The translations under genes were made by a program, and so were the position numbers. A stretch of DNA of 6,656 nt from Crocinitomicaceae bacterium (GTDB lineage: Bacteria; Bacteroidota; Bacteroidia; Flavobacteriales_D; Crocinitomicaceae), in assembly GCA_030833265.1 (NCBI GenBank), contig JAURHO010000089.1:1-6656 (forward strand). The letters run 5' to 3'. Positions 1 through 6,305 of the stretch are shown here, one piece after another; position 1 is the first letter of the stretch; every line of letters starts with the position of its first letter. Below the pieces are notes generated by a model. The model worked only from the letters and a program-made list of their open reading frames with translations. It searched no databases and was not told where the DNA came from.

Positions 1-1403
1 TGTACGCGATTAAATTTTAAAGTGTGGTCTGTGCGGTAGCCTAAATAAACCGCCGACTCGTTAGAAACCTGAGCTGTTAGGGTAACTGTTGAACCATAAG
101 TAGGATTGCTTGTTGTAGCGCCATGATTGAGAATAGCCGGTGCTACCAATAAATAAGCCGAGTTTGTGCTAAAAAATTGAGCGCGTGCATCCATTAGTGC
201 CTTGATTCCAGGTACACTTTGGCCTCCACCACCTCCTCCGCCACCTGCAACAGCAGTTGTAAGACTATTTAGAAACTGTGAGTAAGTGTAAAATTTATAA
301 GGATCCGCTTGGATAGAAGAATCAGCGAGAGTCATGAGGTTATTTGCCCACGTTTCGTATTGCCCACTCGCAAACATCTCTTGAACCATGGTGCGCACGT
401 GTGCCATATACATACGTTTGTATAATGGGTTGGCCATGATTTGTTTGATCAAGGGATGATTGGCTGAAGTGGCATTTGAGAAAGGATCTAAGCTTGATGG
501 TGTAAAAGTTCCACCTCCGGTTCCACCAGGGAAGCCACCAAAGCTCATATTGAGGTCCCAGATTGTAGGTACAAAGCGCCCATTATTATCCCAACTCAGG
601 TAATAATTTTGACGAAATGCCCCACTATAAGAATCGAGATTGACTAAGACATTGTTGAAAGCAAGCATCCAAATAGCGCGATCAATATCCATTGCATTTT
701 CAACATTTTGAAAGTCGTTGTTTAGCGTGTTACAGAGCGCAACCAAACGATTCCATCCAAAATTAGTTTGCAATTCATACCCATTGGCATACAAACTGCT
801 GTCGGCACCAAGATACTTAAGGTCAGGACTAACGGTACTTCCAGGACCCGCCCCACCAACAGGATTACACTTGAAATAGGTATCGTTGGGTTGGTAATAA
901 TGTGAAAGGTTGAAGTCATCGTTAATGGTTTCATTGTTGGTGTAGACCCCTCTATATTGCCCATTGATATATACACGTGCAAAATTAGAACCTGGGCAGT
1001 CCATGTAATTTTCCAAGATTTGAAAAGATAAAATCTCACGGATCATGGACGGATCTTTGAAACAATTGGAAAGCTTGATGTCTGTAATACCTTGGTAATC
1101 TTGGTTACCATTGATTGTATTTAATTCAATGTGCAAAGGGTTTTTCTGGTTATTTGCATTGTAAGAACTGTTTCCCTTGTAGCGCACACCACAAGAATCA
1201 TAGGAGTGTCCGTTGATTCTTACAGAGTCGGCATAAATATAAGTTTCAGCTGCTGCATTGGCATCTAATTGGGCATCCCAATTAGAAAAAGAAAAGAAAA
1301 TTTCTATGACTTGAATGGTGTCACGGTTATAAAAATTCTGTGAAAAAGAGCAGAATGGTAGAAAAATAAAACCGATTAAGAGGGAAAATAGCTGTTTTCT
1401 CAT
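1..1403 (-). CDS. CotH-family (CotH kinase-like) secreted protein, 3' end outside window
   Basis: The frame is open from the ATG at 1403 to the window edge, giving 467 visible residues with no stop, so the C-terminus is missing. Residues 1-21 form a signal peptide (basic start, hydrophobic core, likely cut before Q22-N23 in SFS-QN). The rest matches the CotH family: RYKGNSSY (74-81), the NGQYRGVY element (147-154), DIDRAIW followed by NNVLVNLDSYSG (239-261), and WDLNMSFGG (282-290). Family members studied in spores and fungi phosphorylate surface proteins; D257 and D283 are my guesses for metal-binding acids, and N285 replaces the Asp of the common WDLD form. Eight consecutive glycines (387-394) form a linker before the end of the domain. 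From about residue 428 the sequence looks like the start of a beta-sandwich domain. In Bacteroidota such proteins are often type IX secretion cargo, but the deciding C-terminal signal is not visible. The substrate is unknown. The gene is divergent from the GH3 gene. Confidence 0.88.
   Translation of the reverse strand, partial: MRKQLFSLLIGFIFLPFCSFSQNFYNRDTIQVIEIFFSFSNWDAQLDANAAAETYIYADSVRINGHSYDSCGVRYKGNSSYNANNQKNPLHIELNTINGNQDYQGITDIKLSNCFKDPSMIREILSFQILENYMDCPGSNFARVYINGQYRGVYTNNETINDDFNLSHYYQPNDTYFKCNPVGGAGPGSTVSPDLKYLGADSSLYANGYELQTNFGWNRLVALCNTLNNDFQNVENAMDIDRAIWMLAFNNVLVNLDSYSGAFRQNYYLSWDNNGRFVPTIWDLNMSFGGFPGGTGGGTFTPSSLDPFSNATSANHPLIKQIMANPLYKRMYMAHVRTMVQEMFASGQYETWANNLMTLADSSIQADPYKFYTYSQFLNSLTTAVAGGGGGGGGQSVPGIKALMDARAQFFSTNSAYLLVAPAILNHGATTSNPTYGSTVTLTAQVSNESAVYLGYRTDHTLKFNRV
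222..245 (-). repeat. Gly-8 codon run in the CotH-family gene
   Basis: Eight consecutive glycine codons, a mixture of GGC, GGA and GGT, encode G387-G394 of the CotH-like protein. Because the codons are mixed, it is not a pure nucleotide homopolymer. It probably forms a flexible loop or linker near the end of the CotH domain. Confidence 0.8.
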
Positions 1404-1455
1404 TTGAAAATAATTTAAATCAAGACGACACCTGATTCCAATTGGTTGTAAAAAT

Positions 1456-1470
1456 ATATCTTTGAGATAT
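1456..1470. promoter_or_regulatory. Putative -7 element and 15-bp palindrome at the GH3 gene start
   Basis: TATCTTTG at 1457-1464 matches the Bacteroidota -7 consensus TAnnTTTG exactly, but no TTTG lies at the expected distance upstream, and a start 5-8 bases downstream would give a transcript with almost no leader. The same bases form a palindrome: ATATCT (1456-1461), spacer TTG, AGATAT (1465-1470), which runs into the ATG at 1469. It could be a promoter, an operator, or chance in A+T-rich DNA. The 65-base gap to the divergent CotH gene must hold both promoters. Confidence 0.3.
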
Positions 1471-2605
1471 GAAATTACAATTATTAAGCATACTGAGCAT
1501 TGGTTTGCTCTTTAATAGCTGTGCACAAGCACCCAAAAAGGAAACTCCAAAACCCGAAGTTGTACGCATTCAAACAGATTTTCAACTTCAAGATTTTCTC
1601 CAAGAAAATAAAGACCTCGACGCGGCAGTCGAAAAAGTTTTTGCCAGTCTTGATGACACAGCCATTGTGGCACAACTCATTATGCCAGCGGTAGGCCGTT
1701 TAGGGCAAGAAAAAACAACTATTGATCAACACATTAAAGACCGCATCATTGGTGGCGTCTTGATGCTCAACGGCACCAAAGAAGGGTTCACTTCCTGGAT
1801 CCAAGATTTTGAGAAGCAAAACAAAACATACGGCAATCTACCTTTCTTATATAGCGCTGATGCCGAACCAAGTCTTGTGAATCGCAAAATCATGGGCTCA
1901 ACTGTTGTTAAAAAAGCCAATGAAATGAAATCAATTGAGGAAGTTAGGGCTTGTGCTCAAACCATTTCAAAAGACCTCAATGACATCGGCATTAATTACA
2001 ACTTCTCGCCGGTTGTTGATATGTCGCCGAACGCTACGGTTGGTTTCAGAAGTTTTGGTGCTGTTCCGGCAAATATCATCCCTTGGTCTGGTGCCTTTAT
2101 TGAAGAAACCCAACAACAAAACATCATTGCTACTGCCAAGCACTTCCCCGGACACGGCTTGGTTTCCGGAGATACGCATAAATCATTGCAAATGATTGAC
2201 GGCGAACTCAAGGAAATCCAAAACTACCCTCCGCTTATTGCGCAAGGTGTACTTTCTATCATGGTTGCGCATATTGCGGTTCAAAACAACGCCAAATATC
2301 AAACGAATGGCTTGCCAGCTACTTGTTCAAAAACCATCGTTACTGATTTATTAAAAAATGAAATGGGCTTTAAAGGCTTGGTTGTAACTGATGCCATGAA
2401 CATGGGTGGTGTAGTTGCTGTACCAGAGTGCGCCTACAAAGCAGTTGCAGCAGGTTGCGATATCGTATTAATGCCTGTTGATGCTAAAAAAGCGCATTCA
2501 GAAATTTTAGCTCATTACCGCAAAGACCCTGCTTTCAAAGCACAAGTTGACGCGGCTGCTAAAAAAGTCATCCGTATGAAAATTGCCATGGGTCTACTTA
2601 AATAA
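1469..2605 (+). CDS. Glycoside hydrolase family 3 lipoprotein, NagZ-like beta-N-acetylhexosaminidase
   Basis: A 378-residue protein with a lipoprotein signal: hydrophobic residues 3-15 and a lipobox ending at C18 (FNSC), so it is probably anchored in an envelope membrane. The remainder is a single GH3 barrel. KHFPGHG (224-230) is the family signature. It is followed at NagZ spacing by D235-T236-H237, equivalent to the Asp-Ser-His loop whose His acts as acid/base in NagZ enzymes. D308 in VTDAMNM is the expected nucleophile, and RSFG (194-197) matches the substrate-binding Arg region. NagZ enzymes remove N-acetylglucosamine from muropeptides or related glycans; the exact substrate here is inferred. 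Many Bacteroidota homologues carry an additional C-terminal beta-lactamase-like domain. This one ends after the barrel and looks complete. It is a single-gene unit, divergent from the CotH gene and convergent with rimM. A start at 1469 is supported by the signal peptide. Confidence 0.92.
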   Translation: MKLQLLSILSIGLLFNSCAQAPKKETPKPEVVRIQTDFQLQDFLQENKDLDAAVEKVFASLDDTAIVAQLIMPAVGRLGQEKTTIDQHIKDRIIGGVLMLNGTKEGFTSWIQDFEKQNKTYGNLPFLYSADAEPSLVNRKIMGSTVVKKANEMKSIEEVRACAQTISKDLNDIGINYNFSPVVDMSPNATVGFRSFGAVPANIIPWSGAFIEETQQQNIIATAKHFPGHGLVSGDTHKSLQMIDGELKEIQNYPPLIAQGVLSIMVAHIAVQNNAKYQTNGLPATCSKTIVTDLLKNEMGFKGLVVTDAMNMGGVVAVPECAYKAVAAGCDIVLMPVDAKKAHSEILAHYRKDPAFKAQVDAAAKKVIRMKIAMGLLK

Positions 2606-2635
2606 GTAGCCATTATTGGGGCAATAAAAATTAAT

Positions 2636-2656
2636 TAATTGTGATTTGGTCAATTA
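2636..2656 (-). terminator. Weak candidate terminator after rimM
   Basis: On the minus strand, just past the rimM stop, TAATTG and CAATTA (plus-strand positions 2651-2656 and 2636-2641) can form a 6-bp A+T-rich stem with a 9-base loop, followed after a few bases by a run of five T. The stem is weak. A second short hairpin, TTATTG/CAATAA at 2613-2627, lies beyond it. No better terminator for the rpsP-rimM transcript is visible. Confidence 0.25.
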
Positions 2657-2657
2657 C

Positions 2658-3185
2658 TTAAGCAACATAAAGATCAATAAGACCTTCAGGAGCTTTGATA
2701 AAAAGCTCCTTTTTTTTGCGGTCTACTTTTTCAATGAGACCTTCAAAAATAGGAATTAGGATTTCTGTCCCGTTGTGATCAAGTTGTAAGAGCGGATTTG
2801 CAGTCATGTCGATGACATCTTGCACTAGACCTATGGCGCCTTTGTCAGCGTCAAAAACCTTGTATCCGATAACCTCGTGGTCATAAAATGAGCTTTGATC
2901 AAGCTCTGGTAGTATTTCTAAAGGCAGATACGCCTTCTTTTTAAGCAACCTTTTGGCCGCTTCTTCTGTTTCGATGCCTTCAAATTTAACAGCTGCAAAA
3001 CCCTTGTTTTTGAGTTTAAAGCCTTCAATAAAAAAAGGAGTGAGTTGCCCGTTGATATCGAGAAACAATGCATCTAGACCCTGATAAGAACTTGGGTCAG
3101 TAACGTCTAAAAACAGCGAAACTTCACCTTTGAATCCGTGAAGTTTCGCGATAAGACCTAAATAATAGCAATCTTGAATTTGCAT
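2658..3185 (-). CDS. rimM: Ribosome maturation factor RimM
   Basis: A 175-residue protein of normal RimM length. RimM binds S19 in the 30S head and assists late maturation of the 16S rRNA 3' domain in the cytoplasm. The N-terminal RimM barrel carries the hallmark LGLIAKLHGFKGEV (9-22). The C-terminal PRC barrel runs from about residue 98, with IGYKVFD (106-112), the DVIDMTANPLLQ segment (123-134), ILIPIF (142-147) and the ending PEGLIDLY (166-173). It starts 4 bases after the rpsP stop, so the two genes are almost certainly one transcript and probably coupled in translation. In many bacteria trmD and rplS follow; here the next gene is the convergent GH3 gene. The last 20 codons lie opposite the presumed 3' untranslated region and terminator of that gene. 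No odd residues or breaks were seen. Confidence 0.96.
   Translation of the reverse strand: MQIQDCYYLGLIAKLHGFKGEVSLFLDVTDPSSYQGLDALFLDINGQLTPFFIEGFKLKNKGFAAVKFEGIETEEAAKRLLKKKAYLPLEILPELDQSSFYDHEVIGYKVFDADKGAIGLVQDVIDMTANPLLQLDHNGTEILIPIFEGLIEKVDRKKKELFIKAPEGLIDLYVA
2688..2717 (+). terminator. Intrinsic terminator of the GH3 gene, inside rimM
   Basis: AGGAGCTTT (2688-2696) and AAAGCTCCT (2702-2710) form a perfect 9-bp stem with a 5-base loop, followed directly by a T run through 2717 on the plus strand. This is a strong rho-independent terminator for plus-strand transcription, 83 bases past the GH3 stop. On the minus strand it is coding sequence for residues 157-166 of RimM and has no T run on that side, so it should not stop rimM transcription. 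Confidence 0.8.
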
Positions 3186-3189
3186 ATGC

Positions 3190-3900
3190 TTATTCAGCAG
3201 CAGCTTCTTCTGATGCCTCTTCAGCAGCAGGAGCCTCTTCAGCAGCAGGAGCTTCTTCAGCTACAACCTCTTCAGTTGCTGGTGCTTCTTCAGCTACAAC
3301 CTCTTCAGTTGCTGGTGCTTCTTCAGCCACAACTTCTTCAGTTGCTGGTGCTTCTTCAGCCACAACTTCTTCAGTTGCTGGTGCTTCTTCAGCTACAACT
3401 TCTTCAGTTGCTGGTGCTTCTTCAGCTACCTCTTCTACTACTGGTGCATTTTTAGCTTCTACAGCTGCAGCTTTAGCCGCATTTGCAGCAGCTTCAGCAG
3501 CCAAACGATCAGCTTTTGCTTTTTCAGCGCTTTTTGCTAAACCAGAAATTTTGTTGTCAATTTTTGCTTCTTTGTCAGCTAACCACTTGTTGAAACGCTC
3601 TTCTACTTGCTCAGCAGTTAATGCACCTTTTTTCACGCCGTTAAGCAAGTGATTTTTGTACAAAACTCCTTTGTAAGATAGAATAGCACGAGCAGTGTCA
3701 GACATCTCAGCACCACTTTGAACCCAAGAAAGTGTTGCGTCGAAGTTGATGTCGATCACAGCAGGATTTGCAGTTGGGTTATAAGTTCCGAGTTTTTCGA
3801 TGAATTTACCATCGCGTTTTGCACGGCTATCGGCAGCTACCAAATGAAAAAATGGTTTACCTTTTTTACCGTGTCTTTGAAGACGAATGCGTGTTGCCAT
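3190..3900 (-). CDS. rpsP: 30S ribosomal protein S16 with long repetitive acidic tail
   Basis: Residues 1 to about 85 are a canonical S16: the MATRIRLQRHGKKGKPFFHL opening, then VAADSRAKRDG (21-31), LGTYNP (37-42) and the LSYKGVLYKNHLL segment (74-86). S16 binds 16S rRNA in the 30S body and is needed for its assembly. The usual bacterial length is 80-90 residues; this one is 236. Residues 87-150 continue as a charged Ala/Lys-rich, probably helical region. Residues 155-236 hold 31 Glu and no Lys, Arg or Asp, mostly as an 11-residue repeat EEVVAEEAPAT (five copies, 166-220, preceded by one variant copy). Shorter Ala/Glu tails on S16 are known in Bacteroidota; their role is not established. The gene leads the rpsP-rimM operon, with a good promoter upstream. 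The ATG at 3900 fits the conserved S16 N-terminus exactly. Confidence 0.97.
   Translation of the reverse strand: MATRIRLQRHGKKGKPFFHLVAADSRAKRDGKFIEKLGTYNPTANPAVIDINFDATLSWVQSGAEMSDTARAILSYKGVLYKNHLLNGVKKGALTAEQVEERFNKWLADKEAKIDNKISGLAKSAEKAKADRLAAEAAANAAKAAAVEAKNAPVVEEVAEEAPATEEVVAEEAPATEEVVAEEAPATEEVVAEEAPATEEVVAEEAPATEEVVAEEAPAAEEAPAAEEASEEAAAE
3221..3256. repeat. Two 18-bp tandem units in the rpsP 3' end
   Basis: Positions 3221-3238 and 3239-3256 are two 18-bp copies differing at one base. On the minus strand they encode an EEAPAA-type repeat just after the 11-residue repeats of the S16 tail. They look like a shortened derivative of the same Glu/Ala motif. Confidence 0.8.
3260..3424. repeat. 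Five 33-bp tandem repeats in the rpsP 3' region
   Basis: Five head-to-tail 33-bp units start at 3260, 3293, 3326, 3359 and 3392. Units 1 and 2 are identical to each other, units 3 and 4 are identical to each other, and unit 5 differs from either pair by one base. All differences are synonymous. A diverged partial copy follows at 3425. Since 33 is a multiple of 3, gain or loss of units keeps the S16 frame and adds or removes 11 residues. The near identity points to recent expansion by slippage or unequal recombination. Confidence 0.95.
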
Positions 3901-3957
3901 TGTACTTTACTGTTTAGGGTACGAAACCCAGATTAATAAATTAGTTAATTAAGGGTG

Positions 3958-3988
3958 CAAAGATACACATAATCTCTGAATCTACAAA
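3958..3988 (-). promoter_or_regulatory. Bacteroidota-type promoter of rpsP-rimM
   Basis: Read on the minus strand, TTTG (3985-3988) is followed after exactly 19 bases by TATCTTTG (3958-3965). Both match the Bacteroidota housekeeping sigma consensus TTTG / TAnnTTTG at normal spacing. Transcription would start near 3950, leaving a leader of about 50 bases before the rpsP ATG at 3900. The -33 box sits only three bases beyond the stop of the upstream sugar transferase gene, and no terminator separates them, so rpsP may also receive read-through. Confidence 0.75.
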
Positions 3989-3990
3989 GC

Positions 3991-5382
3991 TTACTTTCCT
4001 TGTGCTTTGAAAACGATGATCACTGTATAGAACATGATTTTGATATCGAGGGCCAGACTGCGATTTTTCAGGTAAATCAAATCAAACTTCATGCGTTGTA
4101 GCATTTGCTCTACATTTTCTGCATATCCAAATTTTACTTGGCCCCAAGAGGTAATCCCGGGTCTGACTCTGGTTAGGTGCGTGTACTGTGGTTCTACTTG
4201 TACAATCTGATCGATATAAAATTGTCTTTCAGGTCTGGGGCCTACTAATGACATTTGACCAAGTAGCACATTCACAAACTGCGGGAATTCATCGAGCCTT
4301 GTTTTTCTCATGAAGCGACCAATGGGTGTAATGCGCGGGTCACCTTCACTTGACAACTGTGGGCCAGCTTTTTCCGAATCAATATACATTGTTCGAAATT
4401 TGATGATTTTGAAATTCTTTCCGTTCAGCCCTACCCGATCTTGCAAGAAAAAGATGGGCCCCGGAGAAGACATCCGCACTGCGATGGCTGAAAAAATGAA
4501 AAAAGGAATGAGGGCAATCAGGGCAATAAAAGAAAAGACGATATCCATGAGGCGCTTAATGGCGCGCTGCCAGTAAGGCATGACATCGGGATTGATTTCA
4601 ATGAGTAAAGCACCGTAAATATTGGTCATTTCGACAGAGCCCGCCAAAATGGTGTACATATCGGGTAAGACCTTGATGCGTATTTTTCCGTTGTCAATTC
4701 TAGAAATGATGTCTTTCAAGCGGTCATGATCGGAGCTCTCTACTGCAATAATCACCTCTTCTACATGCTGAGTTTCAAGTACGCTTTCAATTTCAGGTGT
4801 TTTACCCAGATGTGGCAAAAGCCCGGTGAGCAAGTTGTCGCGGCCATTTACCTGAATGAACCCTACAAAATGATTGATCATGTTCGGACTTGCAGTGAGT
4901 TCATGATAGATTTCAAGCGCTCTTTCATTTCCTCCAACAATGAGTGTTCGAAAACCATGCCCAGCGGCCCGTATATAACTGATCAAAACGGTAGTGAACA
5001 AGATTCTAGAAAAAGCTAATAATGCAAAATGAATGGCAAACAACCACGTGGTTAGTTGGTAATAACTCTGGTAAGTTTGGATTTGATCATCTAAAAGGAG
5101 TGCAAAGAACAAAACAATAGTACCAAAGAAGGTAGCGCCCAAACTCATGATGAGGACCTTCATGCGAAAAAGCCTGCGGACATCGTGATAAGTTCCTTGC
5201 AGCAAATAAAAAAGTAACCAAAAAACTGGTAGTAAAAACGTGCCTAAGTAAAAATTTTGATCAGGATGAAACGCATGTTGACCTATAAAGACTTGTCTGA
5301 GGTAAAAGAAAATTGCCCAAGCAAAAGCTGCACTGAAATAATCAAGCGTAACCAAACATGCTATCCAAAAGCGATCTTTCAT
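3991..5382 (-). CDS. Polyprenyl-phosphate initiating sugar transferase (exopolysaccharide glycosylphosphotransferase)
   Basis: A 463-residue inner-membrane enzyme of the WbaP/WcaJ type, which transfers a sugar phosphate from a nucleotide sugar to undecaprenyl phosphate as the first step of surface polysaccharide synthesis. Four N-terminal membrane segments lie at about 7-30, 45-62, 75-97 and 109-136. A Rossmann-like domain follows, with FRTLIVGGNERALEI (144-158). The C-terminal catalytic domain begins near KRLMD (276-280) with a membrane hairpin (about 281-302), then SSPGPIFFLQDRVG (305-318), KFRTMY (328-333), the catalytic Asp-Glu pair D364-E365 in TRLDEFPQ, GPRPERQ (381-387) and RPGITSWGQV (407-416). 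All key residues are present and the length is typical. Which sugar it transfers cannot be read from the sequence. Its start overlaps the stop of the upstream lipoprotein gene by 4 bases (ATGA), implying coupled translation. No other glycan genes are in the window. Confidence 0.93.
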   Translation of the reverse strand: MKDRFWIACLVTLDYFSAAFAWAIFFYLRQVFIGQHAFHPDQNFYLGTFLLPVFWLLFYLLQGTYHDVRRLFRMKVLIMSLGATFFGTIVLFFALLLDDQIQTYQSYYQLTTWLFAIHFALLAFSRILFTTVLISYIRAAGHGFRTLIVGGNERALEIYHELTASPNMINHFVGFIQVNGRDNLLTGLLPHLGKTPEIESVLETQHVEEVIIAVESSDHDRLKDIISRIDNGKIRIKVLPDMYTILAGSVEMTNIYGALLIEINPDVMPYWQRAIKRLMDIVFSFIALIALIPFFIFSAIAVRMSSPGPIFFLQDRVGLNGKNFKIIKFRTMYIDSEKAGPQLSSEGDPRITPIGRFMRKTRLDEFPQFVNVLLGQMSLVGPRPERQFYIDQIVQVEPQYTHLTRVRPGITSWGQVKFGYAENVEQMLQRMKFDLIYLKNRSLALDIKIMFYTVIIVFKAQGK

Positions 5383-6251
5383 GGAAAATATACCACTTTA
5401 ATGTTGTCTATAAGGATCAGGTTATTGGCAACAGAGTCATTATGAAAGGCTTTGAAAGCTTGTACATAATTGGTGTTGTTCGGACCATAACCAATGACCT
5501 CATTGAGTTCTAAGTAAATCTTTTTCCAAACCAAGGGTTTACCTTTGTAAGGCTTATTCATTTGAATCATTGGATTTTCCGTAGTTCCGCTCGCATTGAC
5601 AAACAACAGGTAATGGGTAAAATCTATTGAATTACAGTAGTCAAGTTCTAACACAGCCTGTCTGCCTTTTGGTATCGTGAGCTGCTGATCCTGATTGGTG
5701 TAGGCAATCCACATTGAATCTTGAGCAGAAAGCGCCACCTTTCCGTAATAGTTGCCATTGAACCATTTCAAAGAATCGTTTGCCAAATTTAAATGAGCCG
5801 ATGAAGTATTCGGATCATCGGTCAATTTAATATTGATGTCTTCAAAATCTTCAATCCAAAAACTCACGTTGTCTTTGTAATGCGTGCTTGGATTAATAGT
5901 TAATGTCTGATTTTGAACCAAGGTCGCCGTTATTTCATACGGAACCATTTGGTCATTTTTCATTTTGGTTGTGCGGTTGCCATTGATGCGAATCGTAGGA
6001 TAAAGGCGAATGTTCGACACACCGGATTTCAAAATGGGAATTTTAAATGGCACCTCAAAAACACCGATTAGCTTGTCATCAATATAGACCCAAGCATCGG
6101 TAATGTTATGTGTCAACTCACCTTCTTCACCACTCAGGCTTGGATTGGCCTCGAGCGTCCAGGTAGTGACTTCTAGCCAGGAGGGGTCGGGATTATTCTT
6201 AACGCAGGCGCTAAGAAGCAAGACGAAGGGCAAGAGGTAGCGGAGTGCCAT
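5379..6251 (-). CDS. Lipoprotein of unknown function, PEGA-like and beta-sandwich regions
   Basis: I do not recognise a named family. The protein is 290 residues from the ATG at 6251, which places a clean lipoprotein signal at the start (LLPFVLLLSAC, Cys16). The frame extends upstream to 6305, but that ATG would lie ahead of the likely -7 element and add 18 residues that spoil the signal, so 6251 is preferred. After the Cys, residues about 45-120 contain ITDAWVYIDDKLIGVFEVP (50-68), a pattern like PEGA domains (a small beta fold that decorates envelope proteins). Residues about 130-290 are rich in beta strands and aromatic residues, starting FWIEDFED and ending in LIDNIKVVYF, which suggests a jelly-roll, carbohydrate-binding-like fold; this is inference. 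It overlaps the sugar transferase start by 4 bases, so a role in the same polysaccharide process, or at the surface where it is displayed, is plausible but unproven. Confidence 0.85.
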   Translation of the reverse strand: MALRYLLPFVLLLSACVKNNPDPSWLEVTTWTLEANPSLSGEEGELTHNITDAWVYIDDKLIGVFEVPFKIPILKSGVSNIRLYPTIRINGNRTTKMKNDQMVPYEITATLVQNQTLTINPSTHYKDNVSFWIEDFEDINIKLTDDPNTSSAHLNLANDSLKWFNGNYYGKVALSAQDSMWIAYTNQDQQLTIPKGRQAVLELDYCNSIDFTHYLLFVNASGTTENPMIQMNKPYKGKPLVWKKIYLELNEVIGYGPNNTNYVQAFKAFHNDSVANNLILIDNIKVVYFP

Positions 6252-6293
6252 GGCAAAGGAACGATGTAAACTAAATTTTATTATAAAAAGTGA

Positions 6294-6301
6294 CAAAAAT
6301 A
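6294..6301 (-). promoter_or_regulatory. Candidate -7 element of the lipoprotein/sugar transferase operon
   Basis: On the minus strand TATTTTTG matches TAnnTTTG and would start transcription near 6287, about 36 bases before the preferred lipoprotein ATG at 6251. No TTTG is found at the -33 position, where the sequence is the stem of the rplT terminator. The call rests on one element only. Confidence 0.35.
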
Positions 6302-6305
6302 GCAA

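Noticed and set aside
722..1039. Minus-strand open frame of 105 codons within the CotH gene
   Set aside because: It is in a different frame of the same strand as the CotH-like gene, which is clearly coding by its motifs. It resembles no family.
3174..3455. Plus-strand open frame rich in Leu and Gln opposite the S16 tail
   Set aside because: It is a shadow of the 33-bp repeats, whose period keeps every frame open. It has no signal, start context or recognisable domain, and the minus-strand S16 is certain.
3190..3465. Tandem 33-bp units considered as a CRISPR array
   Set aside because: The units are contiguous with no unique spacers, keep the S16 reading frame and differ only at synonymous positions, so they are coding repeats.
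3901..3932. Small hairpin (GGGT/ACCC with a 5-base loop) in the rpsP leader, considered as a ribosomal-protein regulatory element
   Set aside because: Only four base pairs form, with no further stem support and no match to a known leader; this can arise by chance.
3985..4009. Inverted repeat CAAAGC/GCTTTG at the end of the sugar transferase gene, considered as its terminator
   Set aside because: The stem is 6 bp with a 13-base loop and no T run follows on the minus strand. It also overlaps the rpsP -33 box.
6252..6305. Upstream ATG at 6305 as the start of the lipoprotein gene
   Set aside because: It would add 18 residues before a complete lipoprotein signal and starts upstream of the likely transcription start. 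The ATG at 6251 gives a standard signal.
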